This document shows positions 10,501 to 22,559 of a stretch of 64,000 nt of DNA, piece by piece. The notes below the pieces were generated by a model. It was not told the origin of the DNA. It saw nothing but the letters and a program-made list of their open reading frames with translations, and did no database searches. The stretch's first letter is position 1, and every line of letters starts with the position of its first letter. The translations under genes and the position numbers were made by a program. The DNA comes from Nepenthes gracilis (taxonomy: Eukaryota; Streptophyta; Magnoliopsida; Caryophyllales; Nepenthaceae), in the NCBI GenBank assembly GCA_033239525.1, contig BSYO01000003.1:4520001-4584000 (forward strand), given 5' to 3'.

Positions 10501-13500
10501 TATCTTAGTAGGAAAATTCTTAGTATTTCCTCCTATAGTTTTTAACATTAGTCGCTATCTCATTATACATATCTTTGATTAAATCTAAATATTATTTTTA
10601 CCAACTTTCTTTTCATCTAACTTCCACCATAATACTTGTCTAAGCATCTTATCATAAGCCTTCTCTAGATCAATTAAAACTAAATGTGAATCTTTTTTCT
10701 TCTCTTAGATCTCTCTATTAATATTCACAAAAGATATATAGTTTTAGTGGTTGAGCACCCAAACATAAATCCAAATTCTAACATGTTCATTTCTTTTTTA
10801 ATTCTTTTTTTAGTTATCTATTTCCAAAGCTTCATAGTATTTTAATACCTCAGTAGTTAGTACAAATTTGAATATCTCCTTTATTTTTGTAAATATGAGC
10901 TAACGTGTTTCTTTGACATTCATCCGACATTCTTTTGTTTCTTATCCATTTTGTGCCATGTATTCTTAGACATTTCCAAGGATCAATAGGTATTTCATCT
11001 AGTCCTATTGATATTTTTAATTTTTTTTTTTATACATACTCAACTTCTTGACTTTGATTTCGTGGATCTCTTTTTAGTTTTTGTTAATTTCCGCCTTACT
11101 AACTTCTAGATCTAGTTTTATTATGTTTTCATTGAGTAGTTTATTAAAATAACTCTGCCATGTTTTCTTTATATCATCTTCTTTAATTAATACCTAATTA
11201 TTTTCATCTTTTATACACGTAATACACCCTAGATCCATATTACTTATTTTGCTTGCTCTAGCTAATCTGTGTATGTCTTTCTTTCCTCTTTGGATCCTAA
11301 CATAGTGTACTACACATCATAAGCTCTAAACTTTGCCTCACTGCCTTTTTTAGTTTTTTTTTGTTTCTTTATATATTTTAAAATTTGCATTAATCCTGCA
11401 AACCTTTGAAGTCCTATAGCACTCTCTTTTTGTCTTTATTGCCTTTTAAACATCTTCGTCCCACCACCAACTTCATTGGCACTCTCTTTTTCTTTATATT
11501 CTTGGAAGACTTTTTTTGCTACCCTCTTAATGCAATTTTCCATCTTATGCCATACATTGTTTATATTTCTTTATCATCCGCCACCCAATTTCTTCTATTA
11601 CACATTTTATCTCTAATTTTTTGCCATAATTTCACCCTAAAGATTCCATCTCCTCGTTTGCTGGGATTTAGAAGTTTCAATCTTTCTCTTCCATTTTTTA
11701 ATACTCACATGCTCACATGCAATACTAGGAGTTTATGTTGACTAGTTAGACTCTCACTGGGGATGATTTTAAAAATCCTTGTGACACAACTCATAAAAAT
11801 TACTGTTAGAAAGAAATCTATTTGACCATTATTATATCCACTCTTAAAAGTTATTAGCCTTCAACCCATTGCTAAAACAAGGATCAAGTATTACAAGGTC
11901 GTAGAAGATAGCAAACTCTAAATCTTATCCCAGGAATCATTTTTATCTTCAAAACCCTCTTGCACTCATTTAAAGCCCTTATTATTCTTTCCTCTCCTAT
12001 AAAAACTTTCTCCTCTCCACCCATCCTCATCTTCACTTATTCAAGTTTTCTTAGATTTTACCTTTAATACTTCTTGATTAGCTTATTTGTGGAGTGTGGA
12101 CACTAGTAATGTTTATTGTTTTTGGCACTCATATCATAGCAAAGTCCACTACATAAAGCCAAAAATATTTTATCACTTTACAAGCCCCCATTCCTCTTGG
12201 TGATGGCTAGAAACTGACTTGGTACTAACTGTCCTAATTGGCATTAATTATTGACTACTGTAAATAAGTGAAATTTTGTATCTAGACACTAGTGTTTGCA
12301 TAAAGTCACCTTTTTCTGTAGGTAATATCAAATATATGATATGAAGTATATTAGGTAATGAAACATATTTACCTTGCCCTAATGTTCTTTGCTTAAATAA
12401 ATCAGGAATCTTCTGTTTGGCACACTCTTGCATTGGCATTCCAGACACTTGGTGTTGTGTATGGTGATCTAGGCACTAGCCCTTTGTACGTCTTCAGTGA
12501 TGTATTTAGCAAGGTATCCATCACATCAGAGGTTGACATATTGGGGGCTTTATCACTAGTTCTTTACACAATAGCTCTTCTACCTCTAGCAAAATACATC
12601 TTTATAGTACTCAAAGCTAATGATAATGGGGAAGGTATGGCGCTTTCGAACCTGAGTTATTGTCTGTGAAGTTTTACAAATATCATGTGTTGATTTTGCT
12701 GTAGACCCATTGTTAAAGTATGCATTTTGTTGCAGGGGGAACATTTGCGCTATATTCTCTCATATGCAGGTATGCTGATGTGAATAAGCTCCCAAATCGT
12801 CAACCTGCTGATGAACAAATATCGAGTTTCAGGCTCAAATTGCCCACTCCAGAGCTACAAAGGGCTTTGAGTATAAAAGAGACTTTGGAGAGTAGATCCT
12901 CATTGAAAACCCTTTTGTTGCTGTTGGTTCTAATGGGAACTTCATTAATTATAGGGGATGGTATCTTGACCCCAGCAATGTCAGGTTTGTACGTGTTTGA
13001 AAAAAAATCTTGGAAGTGTGCTCCCCAGTCCCCTATACACACCTGCTGAGCCAAAAAGTCAAGCTGTTCACTATGAAAATGTTCCCAACCACTTTGTTTG
13101 TTATTTTCTTTGTTCTTTTTTTCTTTTCTTTTTACTAAAGAGATGTGATCTTACTACTGAGTAGAAGCGAAATATGAACATCAACATCATCCAGAAGGGC
13201 AACGAATATAACTGTAATAAAAGAATGAACTTTTACAGGTTTTTTACACAACTCATGCAAGCATTAGGATTGTTGATATTCCATAGATTCTTATTGCTCA
13301 ATGATCTATGTTATTAAGAGACATTTTGCATTTATGAAGGTCTTTTTTCTCTTTTGTTTGAATCTTTCAGATCCAAATGCTGCTTCCCTAGGCATCAAAT
13401 TAGTGCTTCCCTACTTCCTGGGCTACAAACTTCCCTAGGCATATATGAAGCTATTATTCATTGTAGGTACTGAAATCTCGAAGAATTTATGCCTATTGCC

Positions 13501-16500
13501 ATTTGGATTGTGAATGTTAGACCATGCCAGACCTTATGTAAACTATGACTCCTACTGACTTCAGGTCTTATTTCAGACTAGTGCTTTTTCTGATGCATTA
13601 GACTCAATGTAGACAAACATGCATTAGTAACATAGACAAGATTTTAGTGCTTCAAGTTATGTTAAAAACTATTCATTTGCACTAGTCCTTTCCTATAAAG
13701 AGATCCAAACAAAGACTTTGCATAAAGTGATTTTGTTCTGCATTTAATCAATTAATCGTTCATTCATTTTGCTAATTACTTGGTGAGTGTGGAAGAGATT
13801 GTGTTCAACGAACACTGAGGGAGCACTCGTGGTGATCCAGTTGAGAAAAACACAAACAAGTGAAAAAATCTAGAAAATTATCTTGGTTTTAGTAGCTCGT
13901 GTCATACATATGGGTGCATAATTTCAATTTTTCTTTAATACTATTGAAATAGTGTGAAGGTTCAAGGATGTTTTATGCGGTCCATCATTCCTTTCTCCTG
14001 GAATTGAGAGGTCATCACATCATCCCTTCTATGTTGTTGGTCCATGTCTTGTTGGGTGCCTATATACCTCCCAGTGCCCGTAACCATGTGTCATGGTCTT
14101 CATTAATCAGATGTTTTGCTATCAATTTGTCTGCTTTCAATTGAAAAGTGTCACTGAGAATATATTTTGATTATAAATTAAGCATATAAGTACAATTTGA
14201 ATCATCTCGAAGTAACCCAATAGGTCTGAGGCCTCTTGTTTTGTAACAACTACTCCTGCTTGACCTTACACCCTATGAAAGTATGGCGGTCATTCTTAAA
14301 GATTTCATCGGCACAATCACAGATATCATAGCAAATTCAATTCTTGTGATTGTCAATAATGCATGCTCTTTTCCATAAATTTTACTTGTTTACTAAGTAA
14401 ACAATTACCATGTTTCATCTGGGAGTTTAAGTGCTTAGTTTTATTCCATGTCCATATTGCAAATATCACTCTTTGATTTTTCTGTTGCAGTCATGTCTGC
14501 TGTGAGTGGTCTGCAGGGTGAAATAGATGGATTTGGCACAAGTGGGTATTACTCTTCCTTATGCAAATTTTTTCCATTTTCCAAAGTTTACAAATTAGGC
14601 CATCATTGATTAAGGAGTGGCAGTTTGAGACATAGTGGCCTATTTATCTGATATACACCATAACAGAAGCACAAGAACAAACATATGCATGCTGCAAGCC
14701 CCTATCACTTCATTCTTAACAGTAGAAGCTTCTGAGTCGGTAAATTTTGACCTTTTTAAGAGGAAGATATTCCAACAACATGCCATATATAAGCATTTTG
14801 CAAATTGCGCAACATTTATACCAAGTAGCCCCTGCAAACTCTGAAGTACCTGTGGAACTTTTCATAGGTGTGTAGTAGAATAGAAAGAAGAATGCTGGTA
14901 ATAGTGTTATCGATGGCGCTAGGCAATCTAAGGCGCTAAGCTCCATATTGCCCGAAGTGCTAAGTTCTTGTCTAAGACAAGTGAAGCGCTAATTGAAATA
15001 TAAAAATGTCTAAAAGTTATGTAGAAAAATGCTAATCAATGCTCAAATAAGTGAAAGTAATAATAAACAAATAATTATATGTATATAAATTAAATATTAC
15101 GTTATTACACATAACGTGATCAATAAAAGCACTAATTTACAATATATTTCTTCTAGCGCATGTACAATTCTAAAATGCTCTAATTGTAATAATCATCCAA
15201 ATTCACCACATCATTTTCATCACTATTATCATTATCAAATAAGCCATAATCAAATCCATCACAAGATTTATACCCATCAATGCCCTCCTATATTTCTTCT
15301 ATATTAGCCACTTCCTCCTCTACTCTAATTGCTCTAGGATTTAGATGCTTTACACCTGCTTTCTAGAATTTGAAGTTTTTGCCTTCACTCAAGATTTGTT
15401 GTTCACAACTTCAACTAGCAGTGATTATGATAAAGATGGTGATTTTGTGTACTGCTGATGAAATGACAGAGAGAGAAAGAGTGTTATGTCGTGCAGATTG
15501 TGGTGATAAAAGGACAAATGCATTTAAAGGAAATATAAAATTAGAATTTTTTTACAATGTTAGTAATATTTTAAAAAAACTAACAAAAAATTATTTTAAC
15601 AAAAAGCGGGCGCTTGAGCTCCCAATTGCCTTGTTTCAGGCCTGACTTGGACATTGGCCAAGCACCCATGCCTCGCCTTGCTCAGGCGCCTATGCGAGCG
15701 CCCAGAATGCCTTAGATGATGCCACCGGTAAGTGATAGCTTTCCAAGGGAGATTATGTATGATTCTTTTTTTTTTTTTTTTTTTTGTAATTGGCAGGTGC
15801 TGTGGTTGTTGTTGCGGTGGTAATCCTTATTGGCTTATTTAGCATACAGAGGTTCGGGACAAGCAAAGTAGGCTTCACATTTGCTCCTGTGCTTTTCCTA
15901 TGGTTCTTTTCTCTGGCGTCTGTTGGAATCTACAACCTGTGTACCTGTGGGATTTCTGTCTTGAGGGCACTTAATCCAGCTTACATCTATTTTTTCTTCA
16001 AGAAGAATAGTGAACAAGCTTGGTCTGCTCTCGGAGGTTGTGTTTTGTGCATAACAGGTATGTTGAATATCATAGGCTTCTTACTCCCTCCTAGTTTTCT
16101 GTGCTATATTGCATCACGAAGTTCTCATTTGTTGTACGAGCATTGCTACATGTTCAACAAAATTATCCTGCGCTAATCTGTCTTTGTTTTATTTTTTCAA
16201 AGTTGAACTTACATTAATCTATTTCAATCAATTCAAAACTACTTTTGTGAAGGATAAAGTACAAAAATATATATTTTATGACCTTAATTTTAGAATATTA
16301 AATTTAATATAAAATTTGCACATTGAAATTAGGTACAGGAATACAAATTTTGTACTTTACCTTTTACAAATATTTTTCTAAATTTATTGAATTAAATGAT
16401 GTCAGTTCAATTAAAAAAAAAAAAAAAATTGGATGAAGGTCAATAATTTGGTTGGGCTAAAAGTATTTTTCTTCTTGGATTGTGAGTCATGAGAAAGCAC

Positions 16501-19500
16501 ATAAAATTTGGCACCCTTTGTTGGAGACACCTCCTTTGATCTGTATGTTGTGGTTAAAATTATTCAAACTGTTCTAGTCCTCAATTCATTCTACTATATT
16601 AGACATGATGGAATGGAAGATTGGGATTTGATAACATTGATTATTTTATCTCACTTTCCATATAGTGGTGTTTTTTAATTACTTCCGGCTGGCATGTTAG
16701 TCTCAAACTTGATAAACCTTTAATACTTCATGTGAGTATTATCTCAAGCAAATGTTGCTTCCTATAGCACTCAGTAACCTATTCTTGAAATGGGTTAGCA
16801 TTTTGTCTACTCTTCAGGTGTTATGTCTTATAAACAAAATTTTAGTTCCAAGAAGTGTTAGTGCTAAACTTTTATAACCGTTTTAATTGCATAGGTATTA
16901 TTCTCATTCCTCCAATGGAATGAAATAATCTCCTTTTCTTTTCTTATTTATGAATTACAGCTGCATTCTGCCTCCCACAAGCAGAAACTTGTTCTAGCTT
17001 ATTCTTTTTGGCTAATTTTGATCCTGAAACATATTGTATGTCTGCAATCTTAAGATGATAGTGGATTGTCTCCCTTGTAAGATATCAAATTATTAGACAT
17101 CAAATGCACTGTGACTCCTCCACCCTTACATGTTGTCATAATTTTATCAATCTGACGATCCTAATCTTTTCAAGGAAAAGAACTTCCTCATTAAAATTCA
17201 ACTTTGATTTCATATATGAGTAGCTTTTATGTTTGCATGAAATAGATGAAAGTCACGAGAAAAGGATTATGGATCTCGTATGTACTGCTGGGGAAAGGTC
17301 TCATTGATGTCCTTTTGGCACCAATTTCAAAACAGATTTGGGAAAAAAAAAAACTATAATTTAGATCTTTTCCAAAAGGCTTAATAAAAAGTTGATTGAA
17401 GTTCTCTGTAAGTTGCTATGGATTTTTTAAACAAGTTTCAATTATAATTTTTTCAAAAACACCTAAATATATTTTTGACGAAAGCTATATATTGCATCTT
17501 TGCCCAGTAATATTTTTAAAATTTAAAAAAACCACCCCATTATATTTTCTATTACTATTTGCTAAATTGGAGTATAACTTTCTTGGCAACGACCATTGGA
17601 GTTGATAATTTGATGCTGCCATCTCTTCTCTGATCTCTCTCAGTTCATGCTTCATGCTGCCTATCTATGTCACCTGTTGCATTGGAGATTTTTTTGGTAG
17701 CATTGTCTGTCTTTCAGATTAGCAGAGTCTAATTTAATTTGATGAGGATCAAAACTTGCCTGAAGTACTAGACATGCCATCAATATATCTGTCACATTCT
17801 GCTATATTAGAGAGTGAGTTTTGATACAACGGTAATGTCACTCCATGTGACGAGGTGGTTATGGGTTCAAAATTTGAAAACAGACTCTCCAATGTAGGAT
17901 GTGAGAACTTTGTTGAGTGGGCCACCTTGAGAATGGATTAATGATAATTTTCTACAAATTTTTAATGACATCATTAAATCATCAAATTAGGCAACTTAAA
18001 TGATGTGGGATACAAAGAATTTGTTTTATCATGTGATTGCAGGATCTGAAGCCATGTTTGCTGATCTTGGTCATTTCTCTGTACGATCGATACAGGTCTA
18101 TACTTCAAATTTTGTTCAAGAATCAACAGTGAAGTTGCATTTCTCTGTCTCGTCTTTAATATCTATACTGACTTGGCAGATTGCATTTAGCTGTGTCGTG
18201 TTCCCTTGCATTTTACTAGCTTACATGGGCCAAGCTGCATATCTGATGAAATATCCGGCTTCGGCGGAGAGAATATTTTATGATTCCATCCCAGGTGATA
18301 CTATACAAAGCTTCTTTTCTTAGTATTTTTCTAAATGATTTCCAATTACAATTTAAAGAACTCTATAGCCATTTTTAATCTTGTTGGCATATTCATTTGT
18401 ATATTTTTTGAATGTAGATGGTTTTTTCTGGCCGGTCTTTGTGATTGCCACACTTGCTGCCATGATTGCCAGCCAAGCAATGATATCTGCTACTTTCTCG
18501 TGCATCAAGCAATCCATGGCCCTTGGTTGTTTCCCCAGATTGAAGATCATTCACACCTCGAAGAGGTCAATGGGTCAAATCTACATTCCTGTCATCAATT
18601 GGTTTCTAATGATCATGTGTGTCATGGTTGTCGCAGTCTTTCAGAGCACCACAGACATAGCCAATGCATATGGTGAACTATCGTCTCCCAACTCCCAAGC
18701 AAACCTTGCTTCTCTATCTCTTCTTTCTCTTTATTTCTCGTTATGGATGAGAATATCAGTATTGATCGCGGTCATATTAGTATCGGATACATGAGATTAT
18801 ATATATTGGTATCAAATATATTAAGCAAAATGATTTTTGAAAATCATATGCTGATTAAAAAAATATTGGTCAATATCGTATTATATTGTCAATACGACAA
18901 CGTATTATAATTTTTCCATGGTATCGAAAAATATTGGTATTGGCCCAATACAGATAGATACCAACCAATATTTTCATCAATGTTACTTGTCAAAGAAAGC
19001 AGGAATTTATTTGCCATTCAATATTCGAACTTTGTTCATAAGATTCCCAATGCCATATGCAATTACTTCCTGATGTTCGTGACCTGGTCATTTTTTATTG
19101 CTTATTAAAGGGTTGTCCATTGCACAAGGTTCTCACATTGCGGGATCTAGGAAGGATTCAATGTACTTAACCTTATTTTCAAAATAGATTGTTTTTGTGG
19201 TTCAAACCTGCAGCTTCCACACCACGATGGAGCGACCTATAATTTGTCCCAAGGCTCAACCTCATTTTGAGTGCTAATTATTCTTGCAAAATTGAAGACA
19301 ATTTCCAGTCATTCTAAGAAGACAATTACTGAATTTTGTGAAATTATTGCCTGTTGTGTTGGATAATTCAGGAACCAACTATACAATTCCAACTGGGAAG
19401 TACAGCTTCTGAATCTTATGCAATTTTGTTCTCTGACTCTTCACTTATAGGTTGTCGATGCATTTTCTTGTCTGTCACTTTTTCCCTGCTGTCTTTTGAT

Positions 19501-20977
19501 ATACAATACATGTATATATAGGGGCAACCGGTCTGTGAATGGTTCAAGAAAAAGTCAGATCATGTCTATTGCATAACATCTTACATTGTATCATATAAGA
19601 AGCCTTTTCCACCACCTGAACTCGTGACCACCAAATCACACATTGACTAGTATATTAGGGTCTTACACCTTATTGGGCTTCTTGTAAATCCAATGATCAA
19701 AATTAGAAGTTAAATGAATGAATGATAAAATTTGAATAATCATTTAAATCACTTAATGTAATATCGACCATTTATCCATCTAAATTCTAATATTAGTCAA
19801 TGGGTTCATGAGTAGCCTAATAAAATGGGTGGACCTTAACAGCTCTCCATGGTGACAATTTTACCGTTGTGCCAAATCTCTTCTGCAAATTAGCGGATGA
19901 AATGTGAGGTAATATTTGTAACTTTAGTTATACATCACTGCAGGCATTGCTGAAGTTGGTGTCATGATGGTTAGCACTTCCTTGGTGACACTGGTGATGC
20001 TTTTAATCTGGCAAACCAACATATTTATGGCTCTTTGTTTCCCTCTTGTGTTCGGTTCGGTTGAGCTAACCTACTTATTGTCAGTGTTAACGAAAATCAA
20101 AGAGGGTGGATGGCTTCCTCTTGCTTTCGCCGCCTGCCTCCTCTGCATCATGTACACTTGGAACTATGGAAGCGTCTTGAAGTATCAAAGTGAGGTGAGG
20201 GACAAGATCTCCATGGATTTCATGCTCGATCTCGGTCCCACCCTTGGGACTGTAAGAGTCCCCGGTATCGGGTTACTATACAATGAGCTTGTTCAAGGCA
20301 TTCCCTCCATTCTCGGACAGTTTCTCCTAAGCCTTCCAGCTATCCACTCAACCATAGTGTGTGTTTGTGTCAAGTATGTTCCGGTTCCTCTTGTTCCTCA
20401 GGAAGAAAGGTTTCTGTTCCGAAGGATTTGCCCAAAAGACTACCATTTGTTCCGTTGCATCGCTCGTTACGGCTACAAGGATGTCAGGAAGGAAGACCAT
20501 CACACGTTCGAGCAACTTCTGATGGAAAGCCTCGAGAAGTTCCTGACATGGGAGGCTCGAGCGCTTGCCTTAGAGGCCGACTTGACTGACTGGGGCAGTG
20601 ACAGTGCTTCGGTGGTATCAAAAGATTCCATCTCTGGCAACAATTTGGAGAGTGATCTTCGGGCTCCGTTGATGCACGACTCGAGATTGGGGGAATTGGG
20701 CACCTTAATATCGGGAGAAGTGAGCGTGGTGTTGCCATCTGATGAAAATCAAAGCCTGGAATATGAACTGTTTGCTCTCCGGGAGGCTGCAGATTCGGGA
20801 TTTACCTATTTGCTTGGAGATGCGGATGTGAGGGCAAAGAAAGAATCTTGGTTTATCAAGAAGCTGGTTATAAACTACTTCTACGCATTCTTGAGGAGGA
20901 ACTGCCGAGCAGGTGCTGCTACGTTGAGAGTTCCTCACATGAACATCATTGAAGTTGGGATGACGTACATGGTTTGA
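7523..20977 (+). CDS. KUP12: HAK/KUP/KT potassium transporter, KUP12/POT12-like
   Basis: Proton-coupled K+ uptake permease of the HAK/KUP/KT family, a multi-pass membrane protein. Nine exons fit in phase: 7523-7780, 12406-12634, 12736-12984, 14491-14541, 15797-16057, 18043-18095, 18180-18294, 18418-18672, 19944-20977, all with GT-AG introns. They give 834 residues; as I recall, Arabidopsis KUP12 has 827. The acidic cytosolic N-terminus carries [10 protein letters not shown] and [13 protein letters not shown], typical of this subgroup. Family motifs include [87 protein letters not shown] and [15 protein letters not shown]. The long cytosolic C-tail holds [10 protein letters not shown] and ends in GMTYMV, normal for the family. 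The 14 bases before the ATG contain no earlier in-frame start. Intron 1 (4.6 kb) holds a LINE relic and intron 4 a DNA-transposon-like insert. I see no stop or frameshift, so it should be functional. The paralogue assignment (12 rather than 7) rests on the N-terminal and DVFSKV regions. Confidence 0.93.
8770..8794. repeat. Poly(A) run in KUP12 intron 1
   Basis: A run of about 25 A bases. It may be a retroposon tail, but I found no clear retroposon body beside it. Its length is likely to be uncertain in the assembly. Confidence 0.7.
9600..11950 (-). mobile_element. RTE-clade LINE relic in KUP12 intron 1
   Basis: The minus strand reads, from high to low coordinate, as a decayed non-LTR retrotransposon. 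Near 11690-11830 it has the end of an endonuclease domain ([16 protein letters not shown]). Near 10600-10680 is a reverse-transcriptase block ([18 protein letters not shown]), and near 10385-10420 the catalytic box [11 protein letters not shown]. Around 10270-10345 comes [19 protein letters not shown], and near 9930-9985 [16 protein letters not shown]. The order and wording match the RTE clade. Many stops and frameshifts show it is dead, and the front of the endonuclease is not visible. The 3' end is placed near 9600-9640 by the family's tail-like wording, so both limits are approximate. Confidence 0.83.
14890..15735. mobile_element. Non-autonomous DNA-transposon-like insert in KUP12 intron 4
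   Basis: The segment starts near tatcgatggcgctaggcaat, and the reverse complement of its right end reads taccggtggcatcatctaag. The two are recognisable but degenerate inverted ends. Both subterminal parts are rich in short ggcgc/gcgct motifs, while the middle is AT-rich and non-coding. This layout resembles small hAT-like elements. I could not find a matching 8-bp target duplication, so class and limits are tentative. Confidence 0.42.
15766..15785. repeat. Poly(T) run just before KUP12 exon 5
   Basis: About 20 T bases end 11 bases before the exon 5 boundary at 15797 and form an unusually long polypyrimidine tract for that acceptor. Length errors here would not affect coding. Confidence 0.7.
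17815..17945 (+). mobile_element. SINE-like relic (Au-SINE type) in KUP12 intron 5
   Basis: The wording gtcactccatgtgacgaggt, then ttatgggttcaaaatttgaa, then acagactctccaatgtagga matches the tRNA-derived head of plant Au-type SINEs. That includes a B-box-like gggttcaaa. The A box and the 3' tail are not clear. It is short, degenerate and non-coding. Confidence 0.45.
18745..18985. repeat. Short-motif AT-rich repeat in KUP12 intron 8
   Basis: A cluster of related motifs (aatattggtat, tatcgtatt, ggtatcgaaa, ggcccaatac) occurs in both orientations. It looks like a decayed palindromic or simple-sequence-derived repeat and lies wholly in the intron. No family can be named. Confidence 0.4.
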
Positions 20978-20991
20978 TGTGTATATTATGT

Positions 20992-21014
20992 GGCGGCGGC
21001 GGCGGCGGTGGCGG
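20992..21014 (+). repeat. (GGC)n microsatellite in KUP12 3' UTR
   Basis: About seven GGC units start 15 bases after the transporter stop codon. It should lie in the transcript's 3' UTR and be length-variable. Confidence 0.85.
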
Positions 21015-21019
21015 CCACC

Positions 21020-21960
21020 TCCCCCTGTTCACTGACAAATTCCTTTCGTTGCAAAAAACAGAGCAATGATTCAGAACACTCCAGAAGCCGTTGCATGGTT
21101 TCAAGAATTGTCTATTTGTACTATTTTTGGTTCAATTCTTCCTCGTGGTAGACGTAAATTTTCTTGATTACTGGTGATCAATTTGAGATTTTGGCATCGA
21201 TTTTTCATGGACACTGGAAAATGCTCTGTTTTGGCACGAATTTTAAGTTGCTTCAGACCTTATCTGGTGTTCTTCTAACAGGTGAGAGAAGAAGATTGTG
21301 ATCAGCTTATAGACCATGATGCTTGCTTTGCCTGGCGACTGGGTGTCCATTTCTAACCGGCAAACATAGAAACAACGCTTTGAACGCTCACTTCTTCCTT
21401 TTCCACTCTTTTTGTCCGGTGTGGATGGGTGTTCATTTGGTGGTGATTTTTTCAAGTCACACAATTACTTATTTTTTGTTAGGCTTTGTTGCATTATTTA
21501 TGAAAATTCTCGGTGTTAGCCGAATGAGGATGACTCAGTTTTAGTTGATATTTTGTACCATATGCCTTCCCACAACTTGTGTAGCTCAATGGAAGATTAT
21601 GTGGTAGTCTCCCTCCTTGCAGGAAGAAGGTTGGATGGGCTCCATGCTCGGTATCATTCATACAGCCCACTTCACCGTGTGTTCTTCTTGGAGGATTTAT
21701 AATTCAGCTAGCAAGAAGGTCAGATGGGCTGCTCTGAGATTTAAAAAAAAAAAATCAACTAAATAATATACATGGAGAATAAATTATAAAATAAAATATA
21801 AATAGATGTGAGGTTCCGTATCTCTCTTGTTTTCAACGTAAACACTTGTAAAAAAAAAAGAAAAAGAAAAGAAAAGTTAGATGGGCCGATGCACATCAAT
21901 CGGTTAAACAGACGGAAAGCCCACTGGACGAAAGAAAAAAACCTCAGCGTGGAAGACACT
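21020..21960. other. KUP12 3' UTR and downstream spacer
   Basis: Mixed-composition sequence after the transporter. The first few hundred bases are probably 3' UTR, but I could not settle on a polyadenylation signal. An A-rich stretch (about 21740-21885) precedes the GC-rich island. No coding signal is seen. Confidence 0.4.
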
Positions 21961-22530
21961 TTTCAAAGAACATTCCAGCAGCGGGGCGTGGGTCCCACCT
22001 AGTGGGTAAAATTCCGGATAAGGGCGACCCCACTTCTCCGGCTTAACCGCTTTTCTCACTCCACGCCGCACGCTAACTTCCCCCCACCGCCCCCTTCTCT
22101 CTCTCTAAACGACCGCTAAACGCGGCGACCGGATAACTATCTCGCGCGGGCCCCGGGGGTGGGCCCCACGGGGCTTCGACGCCTACTAAGCGTTCCAACG
22201 GGTTCCATATTTTTCTATCACGTGGCAAACACGTGTCAAATAATTACGGTCTGGCGGCCACTGCCCCCAAGCCTACGTGGCCACGTAGGTGGTGTTGGAT
22301 GACAGGTTCACGTGGGTCCCGTAATTTCGAGGACAACGCCTCGAATCTGATTGGACCGCGTGGGAGGTGGCCATTTGTTGGGATTACGGAGAGGAAAGGA
22401 AATTTGGTACATCCTCTTCAATCTTGGACGGGTATTATCTGCTTTCAGCCACGCGAGTCATTGGGGCCGCTTTTTTGAAATATTTACGCGCTTGCCACTC
22501 TCGCTCGCCTTTTGGTAAGGAAGAATTTTC
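21960..22530. promoter_or_regulatory. GC-rich island with G-box/ABRE-like cluster
   Basis: A sharp GC-rich block in otherwise AT-rich DNA. Within 98 bp it carries CACGTGGC (22219-22226), CACGTGTC (22230-22237), a perfect 18-bp palindrome CCTACGTGGCCACGTAGG (22272-22289) and CACGTGGG (22309-22316). ACGT cores of this kind bind plant bZIP and bHLH factors and mark ABA-, light- or sugar-regulated promoters. It lies about 1.2 kb downstream of KUP12 and about 2 kb upstream of the probable TPS first exon. It may be a distal element for TPS, an unrecognised promoter, or a mutated CpG-rich repeat. Confidence 0.45.
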
Positions 22531-22559
22531 AACGGACGGCGTATTTAATTTATGAAAAA

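Noticed and set aside
17880..17910. Possible tRNA gene suggested by a gggttcaaa motif
   Set aside because: No acceptor stem or anticodon arm can be folded around it; the context fits a SINE head instead.
20484..20938. Minus-strand frames opposite the last KUP12 exon
   Set aside because: They are shadow frames of the transporter exon, which has clear homology on the plus strand.
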